The notes: generated by a model not told the origin, from the sequence alone. Positions 12,801-23,344 are shown, counted from the first letter of the stretch. The stretch is DNA of 64,000 nt from Datnioides undecimradiatus (GCA_008933995.1 WARS01004015.1:766115-830114); one strand, 5' to 3'. Numbers and translations: made by a program.

Positions 12801-14817
12801 GCAGGAAACAACCTGTGACCTCGCCGCACAAAGAGACTCTGAGACGAACGGTGACGCTGCTTTCTGAGAACCGCAGCACGGGGTGCGTTCAAGGCCTCTC
12901 ACAGAGCACAAACACAAGCCAACAGCAGCTCTTTTGTTTGCCTTTGCCGTTAACGGTCAGGCACCGGCGTCACACACCTCTCTGGATGATCTCCTCCCTC
13001 ATGCGGTGCTTCTCCTCCACCAACTCCACCCCTTCCTTGGAGGCACGAAAGCGCCGGGAGCGCTGCTGGTTCATTTTGGCCCGAGGAGCCTGGTCACAGT
13101 TAAACAGGGCGTCACCTCGGATATCAGCAAACGTCTGAACCGTCTCCATAAAACCTGGTTTTAGTCTCAGTCTAACGCCTGCTCACCACTCCGTCGATGG
13201 CCATGTAGAGGACTCTCCTGGGCCGCACGATGTTGAACAGGCGGTCGATGTACTCGAAAATGGCGACCATCATCTCGTCCTCGTTTTTGGGGGCGGGTCT
13301 GTGGAGGAGAGCACATGAGCCGGCTGTGGTTTCATCCGTTAAACGCCTCATTAAGGCCGTTTTATACGACAAACATAGAAACTTTGGCTAAATCAATGCA
13401 GTCGAGGTTATTTTTACATGAATCAAGTTATTATTGAGTCAACTAAAAGTCCCCAGAGGCCTATGGGACTGGCTCAGTTTGATCTGTCCGACCATAAGTA
13501 CGTGACTCAAACTCATTCAGGTCGTTTTGTTACAAAAGAGAGAAGCGCAGCAGCATCACTGAGGCTTTACTGTGACTCCCTCAGATTACATCAGCATTCC
13601 TCGTCAGTCAAAGCCTTAAGTGTGAGCTGAGGGTGTGAGAGGCTCCTACTTGTCTTCCGGATGTGTACACGGGTGAATGATCCCGTTCATGTCCAAGTAC
13701 AAATTATCGAATTCCACCTCGTTGGGGTTCGGTTTGGTCGTGTCGACGGGAATACGGACTCCATTACATTCTTTGCTCTGTGAGGATGAAAAACAAACAA
13801 ACAAACAAACCAGGTTGTTTGAAGATATATCAACTGCACAAACTACACATCCCTTCTGCTTTTAGTCACTGATGAATATCCATAATTTCACACACAGTGG
13901 GAGGAGCAGATTAAGTGCGTGCAGCCTTTGTGCAAATGTGCCTGATTACATATCACCACTGATAATGTGTGACTGTATAATCTGGATGATAATGATTAAC
14001 TGAATAAAGACATGACACACAAGCAACGTGCAGTTTGCCATCACATTTACTCCAGTTGCATTTCAGCATTTATTTCTTATTATTTTACAGTACTTTGATT
14101 CAATTTTACACGATTGATTAAAGTCTCAACAACCAGTTAATCGATCGAAAATTAATTCGGATCACCCCTGGTTTGGTGTAAGCAAATATTTAAGTTTTCC
14201 AAATGAACATAAATGAGTGTTTGATCTTAGTCTTAGCAAAGACCGTTTAAGGACAGCGTTTGCTGATTGTAACCTTAATTTATGATGATTGCTCAGGTCG
14301 GACAGCCCTTATAGCTTTAATTTCATTTCCTCGTGGAGCGCTCAGCAACTACGGGTCAATATTTTCAAATATCTTAATTAATAATTCAGGTTTATTATTA
14401 TTTTAAGTTTTGCAAAAACGTGTGCTAGTTAGTCTTTATCGGGGCGCCTTTGCGGGCAGTTTAAACGTAAGGACAAACGACCACGCCGTTTTGTTTACAA
14501 CCTCACAGCTCAAGTCCGCAAACTTCTGCTGTTAGCCGCGTTGCTAACGCTAGCCAACGGCTAACGAGCCGAAACATTTAAGAGAAAAGAAAGCACTGAA
14601 ATGCAGCGTGGACGTCACAGACAGCATCAGTAACCGAATATTAACAGAAAATGCGTTGATCATTAAAAGGAAATCATACGTTAAAACATTTCCGCTAACA
14701 GGCAAACACATTCGGTTGCTAGCTAGCATGCTAACCACTTACCTTCTCCTCAACACAATGCACAATGATGGAGGAGTATTTGCGGCTAAGCCAACGGAAA
14801 AACGCCGGGACTCCCAT
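338..14817 (-). CDS. xrn2: 5'-3' exoribonuclease 2 (Xrn2/Rat1), 27 exons, C-terminal end off the left edge
   Basis: Nuclear processive 5'-3' exoribonuclease that digests 5'-monophosphate RNA, including the downstream product of poly(A)-site cleavage, and so promotes Pol II termination; it also trims rRNA and snoRNA precursors. I joined 27 exons on GT-AG borders and phase is continuous throughout (2486 coding bases, 828 codons plus 2 bases). The start [14 protein letters not shown] is the invariant XRN N-terminus. Candidate active-site acidic residues are D54 (LDMNGIIH), D103 (AIDG), E203/E205 (GEGEH), D233/D235 (CGADAD) and D345 ([10 protein letters not shown]), so the enzyme looks intact. 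A CCHC knuckle lies at residues 263-276. Vertebrate XRN2 is about 950 residues, so roughly 120 residues (a few exons) are missing at the left. XRN1 is excluded because the linker and C-terminal half match XRN2. The 14.5 kb span is compact compared with mammals. Bases 1-337 are intron. Confidence 0.97.
4408..4431. repeat. (CA)n microsatellite, next to xrn2 exon 20 acceptor
   Basis: The CA run begins three bases beyond exon 20 (4316-4405), so on the gene strand a (TG)n tract stands where the polypyrimidine tract would be: TGTGTGTTGTAG then the exon. The family match of exon 20 still makes this acceptor convincing. Confidence 0.9.
6126..6275. repeat. two (CA)n microsatellites in xrn2 intron 18
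   Basis: Runs at 6126-6155 and 6238-6275, in the same direction, separated by 82 unique bases. They open spurious CVCVCV frames on the minus strand. Confidence 0.95.
6861..6898. repeat. (CA)n microsatellite in xrn2 intron 17
   Basis: A CA run with one CG interruption, 15 bases outside exon 18. Confidence 0.95.
7590..7860. promoter_or_regulatory. candidate noncoding regulatory element in xrn2 intron 17
   Basis: Repeat-free, GC-rich stretch with embedded AT words such as AATAGTTTAATGG, CATAATCAAGG, TGAATACCAATTTAG and GATGGATTTAGC. It has no exon match to XRN2 and no splice-compatible frame. The texture is what conserved noncoding elements often look like, but conservation cannot be seen from one sequence. 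Confidence 0.25.
7910..7944. repeat. (TG)n microsatellite in xrn2 intron 17
   Basis: A TG run preceded by a GCGCGCGTGC stretch, so alternating purine-pyrimidine over about 38 bases. Confidence 0.95.
8536..10388 (-). CDS. xrn2: xrn2 exons 14-17: basic and variable linker
   Basis: Coding exons are 10344-10388, 10021-10164, 9646-9690 and 8536-8630 (45, 144, 45 and 95 bases). Exon 14 is a very basic stretch ([13 protein letters not shown]), a likely nuclear-localisation segment. Exon 15 is the least conserved part, recognisable through QALGRRD and HQAYDMRMQ. Exon 16 is a 15-codon micro-exon ([15 protein letters not shown]) that could be skipped without a frame change. Exon 17 carries [20 protein letters not shown], an XRN2 signature with a second basic patch followed by an acidic run. 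Confidence 0.92.
8985..9240. promoter_or_regulatory. candidate noncoding regulatory element in xrn2 intron 16
   Basis: CpG-bearing, repeat-free block containing GCGTATACGC (a 10-base palindrome), GCACTTAG, CATTCATGTGCTAATG and GGCCGCCTATTGTC. It belongs to no predicted exon. Confidence 0.25.
10654..11949 (-). CDS. xrn2: xrn2 exons 9-13: CCHC knuckle and end of CR1
   Basis: Coding exons are 11792-11949, 11582-11656, 11155-11288, 10844-10901 and 10654-10761 (158, 75, 134, 58 and 108 bases). Exon 9 completes [19 protein letters not shown] and then encodes [14 protein letters not shown], a C-x2-C-x4-H-x4-C zinc knuckle that marks XRN2/Rat1. Exon 11 encodes [18 protein letters not shown], holding a metal-binding Asp. 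Exons 12 and 13 encode [16 protein letters not shown] and [16 protein letters not shown], ending in a Lys-rich [12 protein letters not shown]. Confidence 0.95.
10943..10964. repeat. (AAAC)n in xrn2 intron 11
   Basis: Five AAAC tetramers. Similar short runs occur at 13790-13810 (intron 1) and, as TTTG, at 3635-3654 (intron 23). Confidence 0.85.
11374..11397. repeat. (ATT)n in xrn2 intron 10
   Basis: About eight uninterrupted ATT triplets. Confidence 0.9.
12057..14817 (-). CDS. xrn2: xrn2 exons 1-8: start and first catalytic half (CR1)
   Basis: Coding exons in gene order: 14743-14817, 13650-13777, 13187-13298, 12978-13089, 12621-12679, 12369-12458, 12219-12291 and 12057-12107. Lengths are 75, 128, 112, 112, 59, 90, 73 and 51 bases. 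The ATG is at 14815-14817. Exon 1 encodes 25 residues ending VEEK before a GTAAGT donor. Exons 2 and 3 carry the LDMNGIIHP and YMAIDGV acidic motifs. Exon 5 gives the [17 protein letters not shown] block, exon 7 [10 protein letters not shown], and exon 8 the HHCLCGAD core that continues in exon 9. Confidence 0.95.
12519..12583. repeat. three-copy 21-base tandem repeat in xrn2 intron 5
   Basis: The word ACACGACAAACTGTCCTGGA, with spacing 21, occurs three times in a row without mismatch. It lies between exons 5 and 6 and does not touch either splice site. Identical copies suggest recent amplification. Confidence 0.9.
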
Positions 14818-14969
14818 CTCCGGTGAAGACTCGTTTCTCTGTCAGCTTATAAAAAATATATAAACCCGTACGAAACAGTTAAAATAGCTCAATTAAAATA
14901 CGAAAACTGTGCTGCGGGTGAGTCCAACCAACACTCTCCGCTACATGCTGTTGGCCATGACCGCTTTGT

Positions 14970-15025
14970 ACTATTTCCGGTTCACTTCGACCTTTTCCGG
15001 AATATTCCGGAGAACCACGTGGTCC
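14970..15025 (-). promoter_or_regulatory. putative xrn2 core promoter: three ETS-like boxes plus E-box
   Basis: TTCCGG occurs at 14975-14980, 14995-15000 and 15005-15010, each reading CCGGAA on the gene strand, and a palindromic CCACGTGG (USF/MYC-type E-box) lies at 15015-15022. This is 158-205 bases upstream of the ATG. Clustered ETS boxes without an obvious TATA box are usual for vertebrate housekeeping promoters. Bases 14818 to about 14970 would then be 5' UTR; the exact start is not visible. Confidence 0.55.
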
Positions 15026-15563
15026 CACAGCGACATCTACGGCGGTGAACGGTACTGCAGGCGGCTAACGAAATTGGCGGCTAGGACTCATTTTATTTTA
15101 ATAACGCCAAGAATGGATATTATTAAACCTGTTAAGTTGTTATTTTGGTAATTTTAGTTAATTTTCCTTTTACTTAGTGTAGATTTACAAGAACATATTG
15201 TCACTGAGTATGACTTTCATCCATTTAAAGGCACTTTTTGCAAACAATTAATACTTTTTAAATAGGCTGGTCCTGCTTGTTTATTTAGTTATTTAGTTTT
15301 TAAAATCAAAAGGTGGCAGTTTTTCCCAGTCTGAACAGCAGAGAACATGCAACATTTAACATCCACATGATTTCTCTTCTTTCAACACTGCTTTTATATT
15401 AAATAGTATCATCTTTTTCTGATGACTTTTAATTTTTTTACTCATATATCTAATAATATCTTTACAAATTTGTCTCATACTGTATCACTCAAACAGTAGT
15501 ACAAGTAATTATATGTAATAATAATAACAACAACAATAATAAATAGCAATATTGTTATTATTG

Positions 15564-15611
<48 letters not shown>

Positions 15612-16752
15612 GACTGAAAGGATGTAAACAGACATTGACAGGTGAGACCAGGCAGACCTGAGTCACATGACCTCCTCTCCAGCATGCAGACCTGGAGGAG
15701 GATGTAGAAAACACACAAAGCGAGAGGAGCCAAAGCTCAAGCGCACCGGTCACACAGATATGATGAAAGTGTTCTGCCACCAGCAGCTGGTTTCAGTTAA
15801 ATGTCCGGTTGCCAGGGGCGACCATTGGTGACTCAGGTCCATAGCAACGGCAGTTTAACTGACATCGTTGCATCATCGTTACCATTGTCAGACCCCGTGA
15901 ACGTGCACAGGAGCCTTTTATATTAATACCTTATAAAAGCCCCTTTAATGTAGCGTTTAATGATCATGCTAACTGCTAAGTGCTAACCAAGCTAATGTGC
16001 TGCTAACATTAGCAGGTGCTGTTCGGCCTGTTGGCCCTGTGTGTTTTATTCTTTTTAGTTTTTACCCTTTATGTGTAAATTTACTACAGCATTAATGAAT
16101 AAATTGTGGCTACACATGAAAGAAATAAATTATTTTGTTTTCACATATTATTTTTCACAACTTAACAGAAACAAAGTGATTTTCTTCTCAATAAACTCAA
16201 AAATGAAGTTTATTGTGCTAAACATCAAATGTGCACTGGATCTAAGTGCACGTTATTGACATTTACATTGTTTTGCTTGACATTTGATATGATATTTACC
16301 CATTTTGCACCATTTTCAGTCATAAATCACGTCAGTTTCCTTAATTTTCATACAAAACTGCTCAGATGTCAATGTCAACATGTGACTAACAACTAAAACA
16401 AGCAAAGATTGGCAGGAAATGGTGCACTGTAGCATTGTTTTATAAAATATTTGAAATATGTGTGCTCAGCTCAGCTCGTACTTTAAGGTCTGTAAAGGAA
16501 ATTATATAATAAATTATATGGAAATTAATGAGTTAATGATGATAACTTGTTTCTTCCTGACGTGAAGCACAAAGAACGTGTTCATGAGCATTTTATTATC
16601 TAAGTTTTGAGGCTCATCATGGTTTTGGTTTTCTTTAGGTTGTGACCCTGATCGTTTCCAACATGTAATCGTTATTAGTCAGGAAACAGAGCTTCTCTCT
16701 GTGACTGAGCAGTGACTCATCAGCGATGTGACTCTGCAAAGGTCAGAAGCTG
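15026..16752. other. no gene seen: upstream flank of xrn2
   Basis: AT-rich after 15060, with the AAT/ATT fold-back tract (15516-15611) and an ATGCTAA-type repeat fragment at 15960-16015. Frames are short and have no splice support. Confidence 0.7.
15516..15611. repeat. (AAT)n/(ATT)n inverted tract around AATATT
   Basis: An AAT/AAC-rich left arm and a pure ATT right arm flank CAATATTG, so the strand can fold back on itself. It is just outside the xrn2 promoter. Confidence 0.8.
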
Positions 16753-17497
16753 CTTTCTGAAACACATCACTGTATTAAAGCAGAGACTCAGCTTCAATGC
16801 TCTGCAGAGATCTGGAGTCACAGCAACACATCACTGTATTAAAGCAGAATTTCAGCTTCAATGCTCTGCAGACTCTGGAGTCTATGTACATCACTGTGAC
16901 ACAAAAGCAGAGACTCAGCTTCAAGTACCTGCAGAGACTCTGGAGTCACAGCAACACATCACTGTATTAAGCAGGAGCTCAGCTTCAATGCTCTGCAGAG
17001 ACTCTGGAGTCACAGCAACACATCACTGTATTAAAGCAGAGACTCAGCTTCAATGCTCTGCAGGGAACTCTGGAGTCACAGCAACACATCACTAGCCAGT
17101 AAAGCAGAGACTCTGGAGTCACAGCAACACATCACTGTATTAAAAGCAGAGACTCTGGAGTCACAGCAACACATCACTGTATTAAAGCAGAGACTCTGGA
17201 GTCACAACAACACATCACTGTATTAAAGCAGAGACTCACCTTCAATGCTCTGCAGAGACTCTGGAGTCACAGCAACACATCACTGTATTAAAGCAGAGAC
17301 TCTGGAGTCACAGCAACACATCACTGTATTAAAGCAGAGACTCGGCTTCAATGCTGCTGCAGGAGCTCTGGAGTCACAGCAACACATCACTGTATTAAAG
17401 CAAGAGACTCTGGAGTCACAGCAACACATCACTGTATTAAAGCAGAACTCCAGCTTCAATGCTCTTAGAGAGACTCTGGAGTCACAGCAACATCACC
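16753..17497. repeat. minisatellite A: about 13 units in long (~65) and short (~42) forms
   Basis: Each unit contains CTGGAGTCACAGCAACACAT followed by CACTGTATTAAAGCAGAGACT. The long form adds CAGCTTCAATGCTCTGCAGA and the short form lacks it. Long units dominate at both ends, and short units are grouped near 17100-17220 and 17290-17330. Several units carry small insertions or losses. Reading frames through the array are by-products. Confidence 0.93.
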
Positions 17498-17959
17498 ACC
17501 CACACTGACTTCTGACTCACACATGGTCACAGTTTAAATTGTTAGAAACTTTAATATATATGTTTGATAATTATGGAAAAACAATTAGAAATTAATTGAA
17601 GTCTTTTCGTAAAATGTTATAATTTGCAAAATTAAATTCCGGCTGCTTGATGTGTTATTGGTGTATCTGTGCTGTGCATGCTCTGTTATTTATTATCGGA
17701 TGTGCTGTGACTCACTGGCAGGCTGCGATCATTATATTTAAATGAGAGACACTCCGGAAATAAAACAAAGCGCCAGATGAGCCAAAAACGATCCGATTAC
17801 ACCCTGAGTAACACGGGGCGACACCTGATCTTAGAGTTTAACTTTCTTTAAGAAGTTTGTTTAACAATAACGCTAATGTTCAGTCGTCAGCTGCGGCGGA
17901 TGTGAGCGCGGTGTGTGTAATGTGCAGCCGCGCAGCCTCCCTGTAATTGCATTGTGGTT

Positions 17960-18330
17960 TAATCTCCATCATCCACAGTCCTGATGTTACGCAATGTTTT
18001 ACTTTAATGAGACTGATGCCCTCTCGCTTCCCAGCCTGCAGCGCCACATTTAAAGGTGAATTAGGTGTTTCTCTCCTCCCTCCTCGTCTCTGTGGTTCAT
18101 ACGGGGGGGGAGGGGGAGGGAAGGTGTGGGGAGGCATTAGCGTCCCCTCTTCAGGCAGGGGGAGCAGGCTGACGTCAGCGCCCTGGTATTTATTTACTGC
18201 AAGAGCTGCTGATGGAAAACGCAGCCTGCTCGGCGGGCCATTTCCATAAACATTTACGCTGGGCCGCAGGTAATAGCACCAGAGCGTCATTTCAGCGTTT
18301 GCGGAGAGAAACTGGAGGGAAGTGAAGGAG
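17960..18330. promoter_or_regulatory. candidate noncoding regulatory element
   Basis: Unique sequence with TTTAATGAGACTGATGCC, CCACATTTAAAGGTGAATTA, GGCCATTTCCATAAACATTT (forkhead-like ATAAACA) and GCAGGTAATAGCACC. Both strands have open frames here but no splice-supported gene. Confidence 0.25.
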
Positions 18331-18801
18331 GTCACAATTGAAATAGCCTTTAAACCTCCCACTCAGGCGCAGGACACAGCTCAGGAATGTGACACGCAAG
18401 TCCACTTCGGCTGCAGCAGATGATGCGTTCACTGAATCCACGTAAAAACTCGTTATGTTTGGGGGCTTTCAAAAGCAGGCTGCGGGCTGATTTACATAAA
18501 GATCTTATTGTTTAAAAAGCCAGCAACAATGATTTTACTCAAACAAACAAGCCAGGAGTTTCTCTTTTTAAGCTTCCGGGAGCCGGTGCGCGTGTTTCCT
18601 GCAGGGAGCAGTAAACAGTTTTTATTTGTTCCAACAGGACGAAAACAAACAGACAAACAAACAAACAACAACAACAACAGGCAGGTCGAGTGTTTGTCTC
18701 TGTTCGTGTGAGCTGGTTCTCAGCCCGAGACGTGACTCAAAGAGGCAGAGCGCCCTCAGCTGGTGGACCATCACCGTTACACACAGCAAGGAACCGCGCG
18801 C

Positions 18802-18806
<5 letters not shown>

Positions 18807-18861
<55 letters not shown>
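18807..18861. repeat. (TG)n microsatellite, 27 repeats
   Basis: One of the longest pure TG runs in the window, preceded by CGCGCGCAC. A (CA)n run of opposite direction follows at 19099. Confidence 0.97.
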
Positions 18862-18863
<2 letters not shown>

Positions 18864-19098
18864 CCAGCGATTTTACAAGCAAAGCTACTGACAACAACAA
18901 CAACAATAAACATGTGATGATCATAAATAATAAATGAAAATAAAACAAACAAAAATAAAAACAAGCAACAATAATAATTATAAATAATGATCCTGCTTTA
19001 ACATTAATGCAGGCTGATGGCCACAATAACTGATTACTTATACTCCAAATACTCCAGATTACATCCGGCGCACACACCCTACTATTTACTCTAACAAA

Positions 19099-19123
19099 AC
19101 ACACACACACACACACACACACA
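19099..19123. repeat. (CA)n microsatellite
   Basis: Twelve CA units, inverted relative to the TG run at 18807-18861 and 237 bases away. Confidence 0.95.
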
Positions 19124-19539
19124 GTGATTTAATCACCGAACAAATCAGCAGATAAGCGTTCAGTTGTTTCCTCTCCAGGCAGTCCAAACCCGGCTCATTT
19201 CCGCCCATTGTGCCGCAGGAATAAAAACCCGCCGGGTTTCCGTTTTTCATCCCTCCAGTGACTGGAACTTCTCATTTAGCCGAGTTTCGCAGAACTGTCA
19301 CAAGTCTTTGTGGAAATGTGTTCAGGTGGAGGGACGGTGTGTTTCTGTTTGGATCATCAGTGATGGAGGAACATGAGAAACGGAGTCATCTAATTAGCTC
19401 AGTGGCTGCGAGGGGGGCTGATTAAAGGCTGCTAAGACCTGTACCTTCAGAGTTTGATCAGAGTCAACCATGACCGCAGTGCAGCGCTGCAGAGATGTTT
19501 TAAGCAAGTTCACCATCAGAACTTGTGTCCTGCTGTGTT

Positions 19540-20662
19540 TGTGTGTCAGCAACTACAAACTGACTCTGGATCAGCTGTAAGACACATTTCTGTGTGTCAG
19601 CAGCTTCTAAAACTGACTCTGGATCAGCTGCTAGACACATTTCTGTGTGTCAGCAGCTTCTAAAGCCTGACTCTGGATCAGCTGTAAGACACATTTCTGT
19701 GTGTCAGCAGCTTGATAAACTGACTCTGGATCAGCTGTAAGACACATTTCTGTGTGTGAGCAGCTTGATAAACTGACTCTGGATCAGCTGTAAGACACAT
19801 TTCTGTGTGTCGGCAGCAGCTTGATAAACTGACTCTGGATCAGCTGGGCACATTTCTGTGTGTCGGCAACCCGACAAACTGACTCTAGATCAGCTGTAAA
19901 GACACATTTCTGTGTGTCAGCAGCTTGATAAACTGACTCTGGATCAGCTGTAGACACATTTCTGTGTGTCAGCAGCAGCTTGATAAACTGACTCTGGATC
20001 AGCTGTGGGCCACATTTCTGTGTGTCAGCAGCTTGATAAACTGACTCTGGATCAGCTGGCAAGACACATTTCTGTGTGTCAGCAGCAGCTTGATAAACTG
20101 ACTCTGGATCAACTGTAGACACATTTCTTACGTAGCCGGCAACGATAAACTGACTCTGGATCAGCTGTAAAGACATTTCTGTGTGTCAGCAACCAGTAAA
20201 CTGACTCTGGATCAGCTGTAAGACACATTTCTGTGTCATGGCTTGATAAACTGACTCTGGATCAGCTGTAAGACACATTTCTGTGTGTCAGCAGCAGCTT
20301 GATAAACTGACTCTGGATCAGCTGTAAGACACATTTCTGTGTGTCGGCAGCAATCAACTGACTCTGGATCAGCTGCAAAGACATTTCTGTGTGTGTCAGC
20401 AGCTTGATAAACTGACTCCTGGATCAGCTGTAAGACACATTTCTGTGCTTCCAACAGCTTGATAAACTGACTCTGGATCAGCTGTAAGACACATTTCTGT
20501 GTCAGCAGCTTGATATTGACTCTGGATCAGCTATGCAGGGCTTACATTTCTGTGTGTCGTAAGCTTGATAAACTGACTCTGGATCAGCTGTAGACACATT
20601 TCTGTGTGTCAGCTTGATAAACTGACTTCGGATCCAGCTGTGAGCCACACATTTCTGTGCTC
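19540..20662. repeat. minisatellite B: about 21 units of ~52 bases
   Basis: The consensus runs AGCAGCTTGATAAACTGACT, CTGGATCAGCTGTAAGACAC, ATTTCTGTGTGTC. About 21 copies follow in one orientation, with indels mostly in the AGCAGCTTGAT part. The right end runs straight into the unique segment at 20663-21045, which is also found after a two-unit version at 50.2 kb, so the array is an expansion inside a dispersed element. Confidence 0.95.
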
Positions 20663-21045
20663 CCTCTTTTCAACCGCTGCTTGTTTTTAACTCTGTATCT
20701 GAAGCAGATGAAGGATTTCAGTGGAGTCGGGCGTCTGGATCTGAAGTTATCAGAGAAACAAGCTGGTAAACGTGTAACAGCTCGGCTCGCGCCTCAGGAC
20801 GTCCCGTGTGCGGCCGACAGCGTGGGAGAAACAGTGGTTTTTAAGGTGGAACTGCTTTATTCAGTGTTTCTCTGGGTTTGAATCAGCGGCTCTGTTTGTT
20901 TTGGAGAGGAGACCTCTGTGGAGAATTCAGCTCCCAGTAAAAACCTCCTGAACCATCAACACTGAAGGAATCCCAGCTGACAGGAAGACAACAACTCCCA
21001 GCATCCCACGCTGCTGCAGGAGGTCACATGACCCCAGCTGCTGCT
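20663..21045 (+). mobile_element. dispersed element, copy 1: unique 3' part after minisatellite B
   Basis: From CCGCTGCTTGTTTTTAACTC to the GTCACATGACC block near 21030 this segment aligns base by base with 50341-50720, differing by scattered substitutions and short indels. It has no coding capacity that I can recognise. Class is unknown: no terminal inverted repeat, poly(A) tail or target duplication was identified. Confidence 0.7.
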
Positions 21046-21419
21046 GTTGCTTTGATTGAGAGACACTTAATATTAAAAAATACAAAATCAGAACCTCTTT
21101 CGTTGACAGCAGGTGCGTTATCTTGAGTTTAAATGTGCAGAAATTTAAAATCTTTCTGTTTTTAAGTGTTTTGTTGTTGTTGTTTTGTTGTTGTTGTTTT
21201 GTTCTAATATCACATTAAAGACAGAGCCAGGCTGAGTTTTACACTTCATAAAGGTGCAGTTTCATTCTGGGTGTGCAGACCTTTTATATCCACCGTCAAA
21301 AGATTTAATATTCCACTGAAACACACAGTGCAGTCCTCGTTTATTCATTTAAATATTTATTTACAGGCTCGTCCGTGTGTTTGTTTACTCCTGTCCGCTG
21401 CTCTCAGATCAGCAGCGCG

Positions 21420-21800
21420 GCCGCAGAGTCGCTGGTGAATGCGCTGGCGGCGGCTAATTGAAAGCGGCGCCCTGCAGCAGCGCGGCAGTGGAACGCTCTT
21501 GGCAGAGGTAAAGCGGCTTAATTGAGCTAAATTCGTCTCAATGAAGGTGCTCACTTAAAAGCCAGGGACGGTGCTGGCAGCGGGCCTGCGGAGCCGCGGC
21601 AGTGAAGGGCTCCTTACCTGCACATTAGAGGAGGAGGCATTTAATAACAGCACAGGCTCTGCACCCCCCACACACACCCCCACACACACCCCCTCCATTA
21701 GCATCTCGCTGGAGTGGGACTCAATTATTGTTAATGGAAGTTCACCACACATTTTCAAATGGGCGCCCTCATCTGCTGCAGACGGGCCGGTCTGTGCGCA
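21420..21800. promoter_or_regulatory. candidate noncoding regulatory element with homeodomain-type sites
   Basis: GGCTAATTGAAAG, GGCTTAATTGAGC, TGCTCACTTAAAAG, CTCCATTAGCATC and GACTCAATTATTGTTAATGG lie within 340 bases of otherwise GC-rich unique sequence, interrupted only by a short CACACCC run at 21662-21694. Confidence 0.27.
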
Positions 21801-22857
21801 GAGTCTCACTCACACAAACATTCCTCACAGGCGGACATCATCTTATTGATTCATGTGACTGCAGCAGGAGGGGGCACACAACTGGCTGAGCAACGGCACC
21901 AGGAACCAGCTGAGAGGCGGCGCAAGGCGGGATCCGTGCCGCCGCCGGCCCTGCAGCCCGCGCACGTCTCACAAAGCCTGACGCAGCGTCTGTGACTGTC
22001 CGCATCACATTTGGCTCAGAGCAAACGGAAACATGTTTGTTTTTGACGTCTGACCTCGGAGGAGGAGAGCAAAGCATTAGCATAGAGAAGCTGAGGCGCA
22101 CGTTAGCATGCTAGCATGCTAAACTTAGCAGGTACGCTTCAGCCTAACATCTGCATAACGCTAGCCGAACACACACACACACCTGATGTTTGCAGAGGTA
22201 GGCAGGGGTCAGCATGGACACTCCCACTCCCACACCCACATTCATTAGTGCTGTTTATTAATTAGCTGCCCCTCTGTGGACATTATTCACCAACTTAACT
22301 GACGCAGCTCCACTGAAATGCCTGTTTACTGTCTTTATATCTGAGCAGACGCTCCGTGATCACTTGCTTTGTGCCTTCTTTGTTGCTTTTTAATCGATAT
22401 TTAATCGACTCACTGTCAAATCATTTTCCTATAATTTTCCTAAAATTTGGTCATTTTGCAGCCACAGTTTCCTCTTTTCATTCTGGCTCCTGCTCCCCTT
22501 CTCCTCCATCACCACCCTCAGGACAAACACTGAGATCTTTATACCAACGGATCCCTCTCAGGGACTTCTTGCCTCATGCTGCCCCCTGGTGGTGACAACC
22601 TGTAGCAGCACATGGAGGCCACCCGAGGCTCTGGTGCCCCTGTGAGTGGCACCCACAGGGTCACGGGTCCAAACCCAGAGCTGCGACAGAGGGTTTAGTG
22701 ATCAGTCGATCTTTGAATGAAATCTGAAGTTTTAACGAATGTTTTTCAGACTTTACGCACTTTGTGATCACAGCTTTAACTGTTGTGGCAAATCTGTAAT
22801 AGAGTTCAACAAAGCCCGGTGTGTTTTTATGGAGTTCGCTCACATGTGGGATTCATC

Positions 22858-22945
22858 TGAAAAACAGAGAATAAACAAAGAATAAACAAAGAACAAACAA
22901 AGAAAGAATAACAAAGAATAAAGAATAAACAAAGAATAAAGTTAA
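22858..22945. repeat. AATAAACAAAG low-complexity repeat
   Basis: About eight imperfect copies of AATAAACAAAG/AACAAACAAAG, an ~11-base periodicity. Confidence 0.8.
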
Positions 22946-23344
22946 AGTCAAACATTTTGGGCCAGCTTCGTCTCTCGTCTCCTTTTTCAGCAGTTAGAGC
23001 TGAAGAAAAGCCAATAACACAGTGACACACGAGATAATTTGCATACGCTTTAATTTAAATTAGGAAAATGCATAAGGTGCATAATGATCACAACAGTGAG
23101 AGAAAAGAAAGATAAAGTGCTGAAAAGGTCGGAAATAATAAGAAAATAAGACCATTCATAATAAATCATGAAAAAGGAAACACACTCAATGCAGAAACAC
23201 GTCCTCTGCTATTAATATCAGAATATATGATAAGATTATTAATGCTCATACATCATTGTAATGTTTTATTAATTCTGCATTCATCTCCTCATCATTTTTT
23301 GAGTGATCGGTTGTTTGATTTCTGAAAATATTTGCAAAAGTGAA

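Larger units (their letters stand above)
17498..19539. other. no gene seen between the two minisatellites
   Basis: Holds a candidate regulatory block at 17960-18330, the TG/CA pair at 18807 and 19099 and (AAAC)n/(AAC)n near 18650-18680. Otherwise unremarkable unique sequence. Confidence 0.7.

Noticed and set aside
19540..20662. CRISPR-like regular repeats
   Set aside because: The units abut directly with no unique spacers of constant length, and the host is a vertebrate; this is a minisatellite.
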